Shown one piece after another: positions 24,917 through 33,595 of a DNA stretch of 40,897 bases. Within the stretch, counting starts at the first letter, position 1. The number at the start of each line of letters is the position of its first letter. Location: the NCBI GenBank assembly GCA_947259485.1, contig CAMYLU010000027.1:1-40897 (forward strand). The letters are read 5' to 3'. The translations under genes and the position numbers were made by a program. A model generated the notes under the pieces. That model saw nothing but the letters and a program-made list of their open reading frames with translations, did no database searches and was not told where the DNA came from. Source of the DNA: an uncultured Gammaproteobacteria bacterium (GTDB lineage Bacteria; Pseudomonadota; Gammaproteobacteria; GCA-001735895).

Positions 24917-25762
24917 ATGGAGAATACGAAGGACGAACAAAACCAAACTGACTGGTTCGAGGGTATTGAAACGATTGTCGCGGCGCCTTTGAGTTTTAAG
25001 GCGAAGCTGGCTATCGGTGAGGACGCCTATACCGCGCTGAAGGTCAAGAATACGGTGGTCCAGGCCTGGGATGTAGCCGGCGTGGCTACAACAGCCGCCG
25101 TGGTGGCGAAATCTTCAGCCGTGGCAACGACCTTTTTTGCCCCGACCGGATTTCTGGCGGCGATCGGCATCGGTACCGCGGTTACCCCGGTCGGCTGGGT
25201 GATTGCTGCCGGGGTGGTTACCGGGGGCGCCTGGTATGGCATCACGCGTCATCTGAAAAAAGCTATGGCGAGCCGCGTGACCGTAATTCCCAACTTTATC
25301 AATACACCGCTGGACGTACTGGCGCTCGGGCTGTTCGATTTGCTGGTGCCACTGGCGCTTAAGGTGGCCGCGGTCGAGGAGTCAGCCGATGCATCGAAAC
25401 GCCAGCGAATCCACGACTACTTCGTCGAGGAGTGGGGTTACGATCCGAAATTCGTGGCTGCCGGAATGCAGTATATTGAATCAACCCTGGGCGGGCTTTC
25501 TATCAAGGAGCTGGCTCGGACCATGGCTGAATTTGCCAGTGAGAACCCGGACTGTAACTTCAAGCTGATGTCGCAGGAGATACTAGGGTTTCTGCGTAAC
25601 ATTGTTGAAGTTGATGGCGAGGTCGATCCGCGCGACGAAAAAGCTATTGCAAATATTGAAGCTGTTTTCAGCTCGGCGACGCGTTTTTCGATGAAGAAGA
25701 AATTGCGGGCTGGCTGGGATTCGGTCAGGCAAAAAACCAGTCGCATATTTTCGCGCAGATAA
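24917..25762 (+). CDS. TerB-like domain protein with hydrophobic glycine-rich middle
   Basis: The ATG at 24917 (281 residues) follows GAGAAG and is preferred to GTG at 24863. The N-terminus is polar. Residues about 55-125 are Ala/Gly/Val-rich with at least two hydrophobic stretches (TTFFAPTGFLAAIGIGTAV, WVIAAGVVTGGAWYGI), suggesting membrane association. The C-terminal part (LSIKELARTMAEFASE, then LGFLRNIVEVDGEVDPRDE) resembles TerB/TerB-N tellurite-resistance-type helical domains, with an acidic EVDGEVDPRDE motif. The biological role is unknown. It is divergent from the CvpA-methyltransferase operon. Confidence 0.72.
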   Translation: MENTKDEQNQTDWFEGIETIVAAPLSFKAKLAIGEDAYTALKVKNTVVQAWDVAGVATTAAVVAKSSAVATTFFAPTGFLAAIGIGTAVTPVGWVIAAGVVTGGAWYGITRHLKKAMASRVTVIPNFINTPLDVLALGLFDLLVPLALKVAAVEESADASKRQRIHDYFVEEWGYDPKFVAAGMQYIESTLGGLSIKELARTMAEFASENPDCNFKLMSQEILGFLRNIVEVDGEVDPRDEKAIANIEAVFSSATRFSMKKKLRAGWDSVRQKTSRIFSRR

Positions 25763-25800
25763 TCGACCAGTAGCCAGTTCTATAATGTTACCAGATTTTG

Positions 25801-27114
25801 TCAGCGATCCAGGCCAACGCCCTTGAAGCGCGAACGGACGGTAAAAAATGCCGCGATATCGAGCAGGGGACGGGGCGGCATCATGGAGCCGGGGGCGGAC
25901 GCCAGGCAGTCGCTTACCGTTTGCGAGGTTTCGCCGCTGGCGTAATCGGCGATTGCGGTGCCAAAAGCCGTTCCGCGACTAACCCCGGAACCATTGTAGC
26001 CACCCGCCAGGTAAATGCTTTCGCGTTGCCGACCGAAAAAATTGGTGCCGTTACGGGATATGCCCTCGACACCTGACCAGGCGTATTCGAAAGGCACGTT
26101 TGCCAGCTGCGGGAAGCGTTTGTCAAAGGCAGCGCGGTGGGTCGCCTGGCGTTGCGCCAACTCTTTTTCCGACAGCAGAACGGAGCCGTGATACTCGGCC
26201 GTGTTACGAATACTGATGCGATGGTCGCGGGTCAGGCGCAAGGTCGCGCCGCCGCTGTGCAGTGAAATAGCGCCCCATTCTGCCAGGCTGCCCAGGCTGT
26301 CGAGTTCCGCCCCGGTTAGCTTACGCGTGAAGCTGCCTGCCAGCGTGCTGCCGACGATATAGGGACGCAGGAAGCCCAGTGCAGGCGCCTCGTAATTGGT
26401 CGCCAGGATGAGCTTGTCGGCCTTGACCTCTGCGTTTGCCAGGTGCAGGGTTAGCGGCTTTCCATCTTCAATCCTAAGCACTGGACTTTGCTCAAACAGC
26501 CTGACGTTCGAGGGTAAGTTATCGGCAAGGCCATAGACCAGTGCGGCCGGTTGAACCAGGGCGCCGTCGGCAATTTGAATACCGGCCTGGTAAAGACTGG
26601 TACCGAGTTGCTCATGTAAATCCGCATTATCAAGCGTTTCATACTCGACCTGCAGGGTGTCCAGGTAGTGCAGGAAGTTTTCATACTCTTGTATCGCCCT
26701 TCGATCGACAGCGGTATGAATAAAGCCCTCGCGACGCCACTGGCAGTCGATTGCGTGGTGCTCGACCTGCGCACTCAACAGTTCCAGCCCGGCCTGGTTG
26801 ATGCGATTGATGCGAAGGTAATTTTCAAGCAGGGACTTGTCGAGCCGTCCGGGGAACTGGCTGGTGGCAACGACAAAGCCGGAATTGCGCCCCGAAGCTC
26901 CCTGGCCCACGCGTCGCGCATCCAGCAGTAAGATATTCTGTTGTGGATGCAACTCAGCCAGGCGACGGGCACAGGCCAGGCCGGTCAATCCTGCACCGAT
27001 GACGACCCAGGGTTCACGGTGGGCACCTTGCAGCGACGGGTTTGCCTGGCGCCCGGGCAGGAGTTCCGCCCAGCCGTGGTGATCCGTGGGAAATTTTTTA
27101 CTGGTTAAAGTCAT
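25801..27114 (-). CDS. FAD-dependent amino acid/amine oxidoreductase (DAO family)
   Basis: A 437-residue flavoprotein. The dinucleotide-binding motif WVVIGAGLTGLACARRL lies at about residues 36-52, followed by LLLDARRVGQGASGRNSGF, the GASGRNSG signature of the D-amino-acid oxidase/PuuB superfamily. Near the C-terminus, YAWSGVEGISRNGTNFFGR and YNGSGVSRGTAFG complete the fold. It resembles gamma-glutamylputrescine oxidase and related secondary-amine oxidases. The probable reaction is oxidative deamination or N-dealkylation with H2O2 formation; the substrate is unknown. It is a single gene, and its 3' end faces the TerB-like gene with 38 bases between stops. Confidence 0.88.
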   Translation of the reverse strand: MTLTSKKFPTDHHGWAELLPGRQANPSLQGAHREPWVVIGAGLTGLACARRLAELHPQQNILLLDARRVGQGASGRNSGFVVATSQFPGRLDKSLLENYLRINRINQAGLELLSAQVEHHAIDCQWRREGFIHTAVDRRAIQEYENFLHYLDTLQVEYETLDNADLHEQLGTSLYQAGIQIADGALVQPAALVYGLADNLPSNVRLFEQSPVLRIEDGKPLTLHLANAEVKADKLILATNYEAPALGFLRPYIVGSTLAGSFTRKLTGAELDSLGSLAEWGAISLHSGGATLRLTRDHRISIRNTAEYHGSVLLSEKELAQRQATHRAAFDKRFPQLANVPFEYAWSGVEGISRNGTNFFGRQRESIYLAGGYNGSGVSRGTAFGTAIADYASGETSQTVSDCLASAPGSMMPPRPLLDIAAFFTVRSRFKGVGLDR

Positions 27115-27246
27115 GATGGAGCCTGCGCTATCATTTCACACATGGTACGAAAGAATAAAGACGAAATTACAGAATGAGGTGGTGAACCCGGGAGGACTAG
27201 AACCTCAATCTCGGTAGTGGTGATCCGGGAATCGGTTATACCGATT

Positions 27247-28125
27247 CTATGATTCTGATTTTTCTGACTGCCTGGCCAACCAATCGCTTACCCGCTCTTC
27301 CGCCTGTTCGATCTGACTTTTACTCATGCATTCGGTCAGATAATCCAGCCAGGTATCGGAATTTCGACCCCCGTTTATCTTGGCCAATTTGAACCAGTAG
27401 TAGCTGCTAATCAGGTCAGGAAACGAGCCTGAGTCGTCATTCATGAAACTGATGCCTAATCCAATTTGTGCGGTTGAATTATTTTGTTCAGCGGATCTTA
27501 AAAACCAACGAATTGCTTTATTCTTATCCTGCTGGGTGCCCAGGCCCTTCAGACACATCCAGCCAAGAAATCCTTGCGCATTGGTATTACCTTGAGTCGC
27601 AGCCAGCTTGAACAAAATTCCTGCCCTGGCATAGTCAGTTTCGACTCCATGACCATTGAAATACGCTATTCCCAGGTACAACTGGGCCTCGTCATAGCCA
27701 GCGTAAACCGCTTTTAGCAGCCACTTCAGTCCTTCGCTGCGATTCTGGATAACACCCAATCCATGCAGAAACTTCTGCCCAAGGCGAAGTTGCGCATCCT
27801 GGTTATCTTGTTGTGCTGAACATAAATACCACCGGTATGAGGTCGCGTCATCTTTCGCGACACCCTCACCATTTTCATACACTGATCCAAGCAGGTACTG
27901 CGCGCAAGCGTTTCCCTGGTCAGCGCTTTTTCTAAACCATCGCGCAGCAGCTTCCAGGTCGAGATCTACATCTTTGCCGGTTTTTAATCTATATCCCAGT
28001 AATAACTGGGCACCTGAATTCCCTTCCTCCGCTAATTTGCGCACGTATTGAATTGATGGTATTGCTTTATCCATGGGCCCAGTATACCCATTTGGCAGAG
28101 GTGAAAAACCTGAGCTACGTAACAT
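27247..28125 (-). CDS. Sel1-repeat protein
   Basis: A 292-residue protein built of about six consecutive 36-residue Sel1-like repeats from residue 34 to 255, each with the pattern AQ..LG..Y..G.GV..D...A..WF..SA..G, for example AQYLLGSVYENGEGVAKDD. No signal peptide or membrane segment is visible, so it should be cytosolic. Sel1 proteins scaffold protein-protein contacts, often in signalling or stress. Start choice is uncertain: Met at 28125 or Met18 at 28074, neither with a strong ribosome site. It sits at the border where the second repeat family begins. Confidence 0.85.
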   Translation of the reverse strand: MLRSSGFSPLPNGYTGPMDKAIPSIQYVRKLAEEGNSGAQLLLGYRLKTGKDVDLDLEAAARWFRKSADQGNACAQYLLGSVYENGEGVAKDDATSYRWYLCSAQQDNQDAQLRLGQKFLHGLGVIQNRSEGLKWLLKAVYAGYDEAQLYLGIAYFNGHGVETDYARAGILFKLAATQGNTNAQGFLGWMCLKGLGTQQDKNKAIRWFLRSAEQNNSTAQIGLGISFMNDDSGSFPDLISSYYWFKLAKINGGRNSDTWLDYLTECMSKSQIEQAEERVSDWLARQSEKSES

Positions 28126-28208
28126 TTTTTCATTCTATTATTTGTTAGTACTCGCTGCTGTACGACATGGAAGTGCTGGGCATATTGAACGTTGTGCCTG
28201 GTATTTAG

Positions 28209-28230
28209 TAACAAAGCGGACGCTCGGCTC
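28209..28230 (+). repeat. Half copy of the right-part repeat family
   Basis: AACAAAGCGGACGCTCGG (start 28209) matches the AAGCRGACRCTC core of the repeat family described further right. No GGCC partner is seen 38 bases downstream. It lies in the 307-base gap 28126-28432, which otherwise shows only a weak hydrophobic GTG-started frame that I do not accept as a gene. This is the leftmost trace of the family. Confidence 0.5.
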
Positions 28231-28432
28231 TCGGACAACGGGTTGAATTGTTTTGATTCAGCTTTTCTCTCCAGGTGGGCAAGTATCTGGTTAATCACCG
28301 CAGGGTCTTTGATGCTTGCAATGATCTTGACAGCCCAACTGCATGCTTCACGGATCGAAATACCGATATTGAACTCCCTGAGTTTTATTACCTATAATCA
28401 AATCACATGGCATCTGCTCAAGATATGACTTG

Positions 28433-29686
28433 ATGAGTGACGAGAAGTTAAATCTGGAAATCATTAATCAGTTTGCAATATCGCTTTTGCAACAAAATTC
28501 ACTGGACGATCTGTTGTGGAGTATGGCGTCCAATATTGGTGAGCTGCTTGGCTTCGAAGACTGTGTAATCTACCTGCTTGAAGGTGATCTGCTGATTCAA
28601 AAAGCTGCCTTCGGTGTGAAAAATCCGAATTCCCGGGACATCAAAAACCAGATCAAAATTCAACTAGGTGAAGGGATAGTCGGGTCGGTAGGTCTGAATG
28701 CCCGAATGGAATATGTTCCGGATCTTTCGAAAGATTCGCGTTATATAGAGGATGAATTCAAGGGTTGCTCCGAGCTTGCGGTTCCCCTGCTTTATGAGGC
28801 AAAGGTAATCGGGGTTCTGGATTCAGAGTCTTCGAAAGTTGACGGCTTTGATCAACGTGACCTGAAGATGTTCGAATCTCTGGCCAATATCGCAGGTGCG
28901 AGAATTGCATCGGCCATCGCACAGGCGGAGAAAGAAGCTGCCGAAGTGGCACTGGTCAAGGCTAAACTCGATGCAGACAAGGCAAACCAGGCGAAGTCGG
29001 ATTTTATTGCCAAAATGAGTCACGAGTTTAAAACACCGTTGAATGCGATTCTCGGATTCTCGAGTATTCTGAAAAGAAATGCTGATCCGGCAACCGAGGA
29101 GAAGCTCGATAAAATCCTGTGGTCAGGACAGCAACTTCTAGCCCTGGTTAATGAGTCAATGGATGTGATACAGCTGGAGCAGAATTACCTGAAACTGGAT
29201 GTGCGACCGGTGCCCATCGAGCAGGTCGTCATCGGATGTATCGATATAATGCAATCAGAGGCTCGCAAAGGCGAAGTCCATCTCGAATCCGACTGTGCCT
29301 CCCTGCAACTGGAGACAGACCGGAATCGTCTGCAACAGGTGCTGATGAATCTGATCTCGAACGCAATAAAATACAATCGAAAACAGGGGCAGGTAAAGGT
29401 TTCGGCTCTGCCGGTTAATGAGGCAGAGCTGGAAATTGTGGTGGAAGATACCGGAGTGGGAATCAATGCCACAGACTTACAGTTGATCTACGAGCCTTTC
29501 AGACGATTCGGTTCCCGGCAGAATGAGATTGAGGGTCATGGTGTCGGCATGATGATATGCCGCCAGTTGGTCGAGGCATTGCACGGCAGCATTCATATCA
29601 GCAGCGAAGTTGATATCGGTACCCGGGTTTGTCTGCGTCTGCCGTTGCAGTTTCATGAGGCGCAGCATTCTGCTGTGGGGGATTGA
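28433..29686 (+). CDS. GAF-domain sensor histidine kinase, orphan
   Basis: A soluble 417-residue kinase. GAF domain about 5-165 (IQLGEGIVGSVGLNARMEYV, then ELAVPLLYEAKVIGVLDSES), a helical linker, and the HisKA H-box SHEFKTPLN with phospho-acceptor His197. The ATPase domain carries N-box NLISNAIKY (Asn310), G1 EDTGVGI (Asp339), F-box YEPFRRFG and G2 GHGVG (368-372). All catalytic motifs are intact. There is no membrane segment, receiver domain or adjacent response regulator, so its partner must be elsewhere. The ATG at 28433 is preferred to the TTG one codon upstream. Confidence 0.92.
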   Translation: MSDEKLNLEIINQFAISLLQQNSLDDLLWSMASNIGELLGFEDCVIYLLEGDLLIQKAAFGVKNPNSRDIKNQIKIQLGEGIVGSVGLNARMEYVPDLSKDSRYIEDEFKGCSELAVPLLYEAKVIGVLDSESSKVDGFDQRDLKMFESLANIAGARIASAIAQAEKEAAEVALVKAKLDADKANQAKSDFIAKMSHEFKTPLNAILGFSSILKRNADPATEEKLDKILWSGQQLLALVNESMDVIQLEQNYLKLDVRPVPIEQVVIGCIDIMQSEARKGEVHLESDCASLQLETDRNRLQQVLMNLISNAIKYNRKQGQVKVSALPVNEAELEIVVEDTGVGINATDLQLIYEPFRRFGSRQNEIEGHGVGMMICRQLVEALHGSIHISSEVDIGTRVCLRLPLQFHEAQHSAVGD

Positions 29687-29869
29687 ACGATCAGCGGCTT
29701 CTAACTACCGGAAACAAGATTCAAAACAGCAGCGAAATCGCGTTTTTCCGGTGGTCGATCTCGCCAGATTTGAGCCACCTGGCATACCGACTACCTGCCG
29801 CGACTCTTGCTATTTGACGTGAGCGCGAGGGTCGAATTAGGGTTGTTAGTCGGCTCGAAAAATACAATG

Positions 29870-29946
29870 TCAGCGTCTGTTTTCTGCAAAGCAGACACTG
29901 AATACTACTCACCAGTGGCTATCTTCGGCCAGAAGTGGATCTTCGC
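29870..29946 (+). repeat. Right-part repeat element, copy 1
   Basis: AGCAGACACT, 27 bases, then GGCCAGAAGTGGATCTTC. Upstream, GTCTGTTTTCTGCAAAGCAGAC forms an imperfect hairpin whose right arm is the first half-site. The element occupies the 396-base gap 29687-30082 between the kinase and the FHA gene. The rest of that gap is A+T-rich and shows no gene or clear promoter. Confidence 0.75.
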
Positions 29947-30082
29947 ATTAATTAAATATTAGGATTTCTTTTATTTTCTGTTCATCCAGCTAGGGATTTG
30001 AATCGACCGCTCAAAAAAACATGGCTCATACACAAGGGGATTCAATACGATCTATCGATAAGAGGGATTAGAAAATAGTGCG

Positions 30083-30475
30083 TTAATTTTGTCTTATTAG
30101 GGCTTGTTGATTGAGCGTATTTTTCGTGTCTTCACGTTTAATAGTAGTATTTTTTGAAGCAGAATAGATCCCGGCAATCGCTAGCAATTTATTAATCGTG
30201 CACTTTACTTCGCCTATCGCTATGGGTTGAGAGGGACTCATATATCCTTCTTTGAATGGCACCAGGCTATCATTTTCTATCAAATAGGTGCCATTGGTTG
30301 AATTTAGGTCACGAAGCCAAATTCTTTCATTTTTAATTTTCATCGCGGCATGTCGTCTGCTTACAGTGGAGGAATTTATATAGATATGATCTTCTATATA
30401 AACATCACCTTCTCTGCCTATGATATAAGTCTGACCGTCTATGAGTCCGTAATCCTTGCCCAATCTGTTATTCAT
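30083..30475 (-). CDS. FHA-domain protein
   Basis: A small 130-residue protein consisting of one forkhead-associated domain plus a short Lys/Asn-rich tail. The phosphothreonine-binding signatures are intact: IIGREGD (GR), SSTVSRRHAAM (SxxH) and LRDLNSTNGTYL (NG). It probably acts as a soluble adaptor binding a phosphorylated partner; no Ser/Thr kinase or secretion cluster is nearby. A+T-rich codons differ from the genes left of 28 kb. ATG at 30475 has AGGG upstream. Confidence 0.85.
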   Translation of the reverse strand: MNNRLGKDYGLIDGQTYIIGREGDVYIEDHIYINSSTVSRRHAAMKIKNERIWLRDLNSTNGTYLIENDSLVPFKEGYMSPSQPIAIGEVKCTINKLLAIAGIYSASKNTTIKREDTKNTLNQQALIRQN

Positions 30476-30820
30476 TTGAGCCCTGCTCCAATACCGTTTA
30501 TCAATGTTTATGAACCAACCAGATTCAGTGGCTCAACAATACAACCCTAATGAGCTCTGGCTGGAGTCACAATAGCTCGTGACTTTATTTAACAATTTTT
30601 AACGTTTCGAATTATTTCATCAGTTGCCAGTTTAAGGAGTCAGAACCGCGCTCGAAATGATTAGTCATAAATCGATCGGGCCCCAGGCGACATGTTTACG
30701 ATTAGGGCGCGCATGACCAAGAATACGAACATTGCATTAAGGGTATATGACAGGAAATGGGCAATTTTTTAGTTATGCAGCATTTGCCAGACTTACGGAG
30801 CGAAAGGCTCCATAATAAAT
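30476..30820. other. Gene-free A+T-rich stretch
   Basis: No acceptable open frame occurs here. The only structure noted is a 5-base stem hairpin GGAGCGAAAGGCTCC at 30797-30811, ten bases before the next repeat element. The stretch separates the divergent FHA and hydrolase genes and must contain both promoters, but no convincing -35/-10 pair could be chosen. Confidence 0.5.
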
Positions 30821-30878
30821 AGCAGACACTTAAAATACAGAGTTGAGTGGCGAGCTTCGGCCAGAAGCGCACATTTGC
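30821..30878 (+). repeat. Right-part repeat element, copy 2
   Basis: AGCAGACACT at 30821-30830, 28 bases, then GGCCAGAAGCGCACATTTG from 30859. The upstream hairpin arm is not preserved. It lies 107 bases before the start of the dienelactone hydrolase gene. Confidence 0.75.
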
Positions 30879-30984
30879 TGGAACGGCGGCAAACCAAATT
30901 TTTGCAATTTACCCTGCCTTGATTTGAAGGGGTGCTGGAGTTACTTTAATTGTATCTCATCACTTTAACTTGGAGGATTGATCG

Positions 30985-31914
30985 ATGAACGCCATCACAA
31001 AACGGACCGACATTACTACCAGCGATGAGGGTGCCGAGGTTGAACCCATGGAGATTGATCCGAAGATTTTCGATCTCTATGACGAGTTCTGCCATTCAGA
31101 TATGGATCGGCGTACCTTCCTATCCCGCGCGGCCGCCCTTGGCATCCTGGGTGGGGTGGCAATGGCAACCTCGCTTTTGCCGCGCTATGCAGAAGCGGCG
31201 ATGATCAAGTTCACCGATTCCCGCATCAAGGCGACATATGTCGAATACGATTCGCCCGGCGGCAATTCCGGACAAATGCGCGGTTATTTGGTCCAACCAA
31301 GGGGCGAGGGGCCGTTCTCGGCAATCATCGTCATTCACGAGAATCGGGGCCTGAATCCCCATATCGAGGATGTCGCTCGCCGCGCCGCGGTAGAGGGGTT
31401 CTTGGCCTTTGCGCCTGACGGGCTGTATCCCATCGGCGGCTATCCCGGCAACGACGAGGATGGCAAGGTCATGCAGAAGAGCCTGGATCGAGGGAAACTG
31501 TTCATCGACCTGATGAATGGGGCGAAATTCGTAAAATCGCATGCACTGTCAAACGGAAAGCTGGGTGCGACCGGCTTCTGCTATGGCGGCGGGGTTACAA
31601 ACGCGCTCGCCGTGCATATGGGGGCTGATCTACAGGCCGGTGTCCCATTCTACGGTGCGGCGGCGAAGGCGGAGGATGTTGGCAGCATTCAGGCACCGCT
31701 TCTGATCCACTATGCCGAAGATGACAAGCGGATCAACGCTATGAAGGAGGGGTATGAAAGCGCCCTGAAGACGGCCGGAAAAAGCTTTGAGAGCTACGTT
31801 TATCCCGGCACACGCCACGGTTTTCACAACAACTCTACCCCGCGCTTTAACGAAGCACAGGCCAAGATTGCATGGGAGCGCACCATCGCACATTTCAAGA
31901 AGCATTTGACCTGA
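30985..31914 (+). CDS. Tat-exported dienelactone hydrolase family protein
   Basis: A 309-residue alpha/beta hydrolase. A cytosolic N-tail of about 40 residues precedes a twin-arginine signal (DRRTFLSRAAALGILGGVAM, cleavage near YAEA). The hydrolase domain shows the DLH nucleophile elbow GFCYGGG with catalytic Cys, Asp in YAEDDKRI and His in TRHGFHN, matching the Cys-Asp-His triad of carboxymethylenebutenolidase. It should act in the periplasm on a lactone or ester; the substrate is unknown. GGAGG precedes the ATG. Codon use is clearly more G+C-rich than in flanking genes and recalls alphaproteobacteria, suggesting transfer together with the convergent gene at 32011-32754. Confidence 0.9.
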   Translation: MNAITKRTDITTSDEGAEVEPMEIDPKIFDLYDEFCHSDMDRRTFLSRAAALGILGGVAMATSLLPRYAEAAMIKFTDSRIKATYVEYDSPGGNSGQMRGYLVQPRGEGPFSAIIVIHENRGLNPHIEDVARRAAVEGFLAFAPDGLYPIGGYPGNDEDGKVMQKSLDRGKLFIDLMNGAKFVKSHALSNGKLGATGFCYGGGVTNALAVHMGADLQAGVPFYGAAAKAEDVGSIQAPLLIHYAEDDKRINAMKEGYESALKTAGKSFESYVYPGTRHGFHNNSTPRFNEAQAKIAWERTIAHFKKHLT

Positions 31915-32010
31915 TCAATCGGAAACCACAGCCCACCGCGCAAACATGCATTCCAGTCGATACTAATAAACGGCTCGATTGTACTTGGTCGTTAGCTAGC
32001 ACCGCCATCA

Positions 32011-32754
32011 CTAATCTAGCGTGGCAACGATTTTCCGGATTTCCTCCGGCGTGTGTTCGCCCGAGAGTGGCGTTCCGGGCATCAGATATTTTCCCATCTC
32101 GAGATCGCCAATCACGACAGGATCGTAACCGATGTCGCGGATCAGGTTTGAAGCGACTGCGATAGCTTCTGCATCATTGCTCGCGATCGGCATTCCGATG
32201 CGCCCAGGATCTTGGTGCGCCGTGCTCATCCGTGCTGCGCCGATGGCATTGAAGGCGCGGACGATGCGCGCGCCAGGGACCAATTCCGCCGAGGCGAGAC
32301 CGGCGCCTTTCTCCCGCGCCCAGGTTGCGATCTCACCGTCGCGCCAGACGAACGGGTTGCAGGTATCGATTACAATCTTGCCTTTGATCAGCACCTCTAG
32401 ATCCTTACCGACTTCGGGCAGTGCGCCATACGGCACCGAGATCATCACCACTTCACCAAAGGCGGCGGCTTCCCTCGGTGTTCCTGCATGTGCGTTGGCC
32501 CCGAGTTTAGCGGCGAGCGCTTTATCGTGCTCGATGTGTCGCGAGGAAAACATGACCTCGTGCCCGGCTTTCACCCACACGCTGCCGATCCCGCCGCCGA
32601 CCCTGCCCGAACCGACAATGCCAATCTTTATTTTGCCAGCATCTGCAGCGCGCGCCGTGAGAGGTAGTCCCTCGATCATCAATGCTGCCGCGGCGACCCC
32701 GGCAACCTGCAAAAATCGACGACGGCTTTGTCTTGTAATGACTTTCCCTTTCAT
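32011..32754 (-). CDS. Tat-exported NADP oxidoreductase (F420-dependent reductase-like)
   Basis: A 247-residue protein with a twin-arginine-like signal (SRRRFLQVAGVAAAALMIEG, cleavage near ARAA). The Rossmann fold follows: KIGIVGSGRVGGGIGSVWVK, SSRHIEHDK (Arg for NADP phosphate), VVMISVPYGALPEV and VIDTCNPF. These are features of the NADPH:F420/coenzyme-type reductase and NAD-binding-2 family, as in YqeC/YhdH-type 'NADPH-dependent F420 reductase' proteins. The enzymatic partner is unknown, and export of an NADP enzyme is unusual. It is convergent with the hydrolase (96 bases apart) and shares its G+C-rich style. Confidence 0.83.
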   Translation of the reverse strand: MKGKVITRQSRRRFLQVAGVAAAALMIEGLPLTARAADAGKIKIGIVGSGRVGGGIGSVWVKAGHEVMFSSRHIEHDKALAAKLGANAHAGTPREAAAFGEVVMISVPYGALPEVGKDLEVLIKGKIVIDTCNPFVWRDGEIATWAREKGAGLASAELVPGARIVRAFNAIGAARMSTAHQDPGRIGMPIASNDAEAIAVASNLIRDIGYDPVVIGDLEMGKYLMPGTPLSGEHTPEEIRKIVATLD

Positions 32755-32790
32755 GGTGGATCTTCATAGACTGCTGTTGGCCCATTTGGA

Positions 32791-32807
32791 GGACAGTATA
32801 CCTATTT
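32791..32807 (+). repeat. Half copy of the RAYT-type palindrome
   Basis: GGACAGTATACCTATTT matches the left arm region of the palindrome at 116-165 in 16 of 17 positions. Its inverted partner is absent. It stands just upstream of the oxidoreductase gene, 36 bases before a right-part repeat element, and may be the scar of a deleted or incomplete element. Confidence 0.6.
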
Positions 32808-32842
32808 ACTGAAATCTGGCTTACTTTCCGAGGTTTTTAATG

Positions 32843-32914
32843 GTCAGCTTTCTCGATAGCGGACTCTCGAAAAGCCCTGGTAGGAGGCAATCTTCGGCCA
32901 TAATCGGACATTGG
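32843..32914 (+). repeat. Right-part repeat element, copy 3
   Basis: AGCGGACTCT at 32858-32867, 28 bases, then GGCCATAATCGGACATTG from 32896. The spacer is nearly identical to that of copy 8 near 39.6 kb (AAAGCCC, then GGAGGCAATCTTC), so these two form a subfamily. TCAGCTTTCTCGATAGCGGA forms a weak upstream hairpin. Confidence 0.75.
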
Positions 32915-32977
32915 ATATTGGTCTCTCCGCTGATTCTTGGGTTAAGATGTCAGCTTCCAGCTATTGAGGCCAGCACT

Positions 32978-33301
32978 ATGGATGATAATTCTGAACTGGG
33001 AATTGCAATTACGGAGGCCAAGGCAGCTCAGAGAAAACTTGAACATGCCAAAGGCTTCGAGCGTAATCACAACAGGACGATCAACCAACTCGACGAAAGA
33101 ATTTTTGGTATGTTTACGATGCTGGTGCTGGTCATACTAATCAGTGTCTGGGCATTCGATGTTCCACCATTGATTCGATATGCGGTAACCATTGCAGCCG
33201 GATCAATTTTTGTGTATTGCAAAAGCATGGCAACAAAACGAAAGAAGGATCTGGATGCTTTGCGACAGCAGCAAGTAAAAGAACATTCGCGCAATATATA
33301 A
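32978..33301 (+). CDS. Small coiled-coil/membrane protein, unknown
   Basis: 107 residues from the ATG at 32978, which has GAGG 8 bases upstream. The frame is open 46 codons further left, but that part is repeat element 3 and reads as non-coding. The N-terminal half is helical and charged (ITEAKAAQRKLEHAKGFERN). Two hydrophobic segments follow (about 42-60 and 64-80: MFTMLVLVILISVWAF, YAVTIAAGSIFVY), with a basic tail KRKKDLDALRQQ. It is probably an inner-membrane protein with both termini in the cytosol. No family is recognised. Confidence 0.65.
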   Translation: MDDNSELGIAITEAKAAQRKLEHAKGFERNHNRTINQLDERIFGMFTMLVLVILISVWAFDVPPLIRYAVTIAAGSIFVYCKSMATKRKKDLDALRQQQVKEHSRNI

Positions 33302-33344
33302 TCGGTATTTATTTCGTGTTTCAAGAACCGGCAAACACCTTAGC

Positions 33345-33414
33345 CGCTTTATCCCAAAGCAGACACTGGCATATTGCTTACCAGAGGCGATCTTCGGCCA
33401 GAAACGGACATTTG
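33345..33414 (+). repeat. Right-part repeat element, copy 4
   Basis: AGCAGACACT at 33358-33367, 28 bases, then GGCCAGAAACGGACATTTG from 33396. It lies in the 294-base gap between the small membrane protein and the DUF1499 gene. The rest of that gap shows no other structure. Confidence 0.75.
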
Positions 33415-33595
33415 AATAAAAGACTAGATATAAATCGGTGACTACGTCGGCCAGGGGGAATCCCGACAGTCGATTTTTCAGGTTGCATGGAAAGCACGCT
33501 CGTCGTTAAATCGAGCAATTCTGCGAGAACGCAGACCGAGAGGCGTAGATTGTTTCAGTGTCCGGCAAGAACAACAAAACTTTACGGGAACAAAA

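Noticed and set aside
28192-28428. GTG-started 78-codon frame with a hydrophobic stretch before the histidine kinase
   Set aside because: It overlaps the AAAGCGGACGCTC repeat fragment, has no ribosome site and ends inside the kinase promoter region; the protein pattern is not convincing.
32840-32977. N-terminal 46-codon extension of the small membrane protein
   Set aside because: This part is repeat copy 3; the internal ATG at 32978 has a ribosome site and starts a protein-like sequence.
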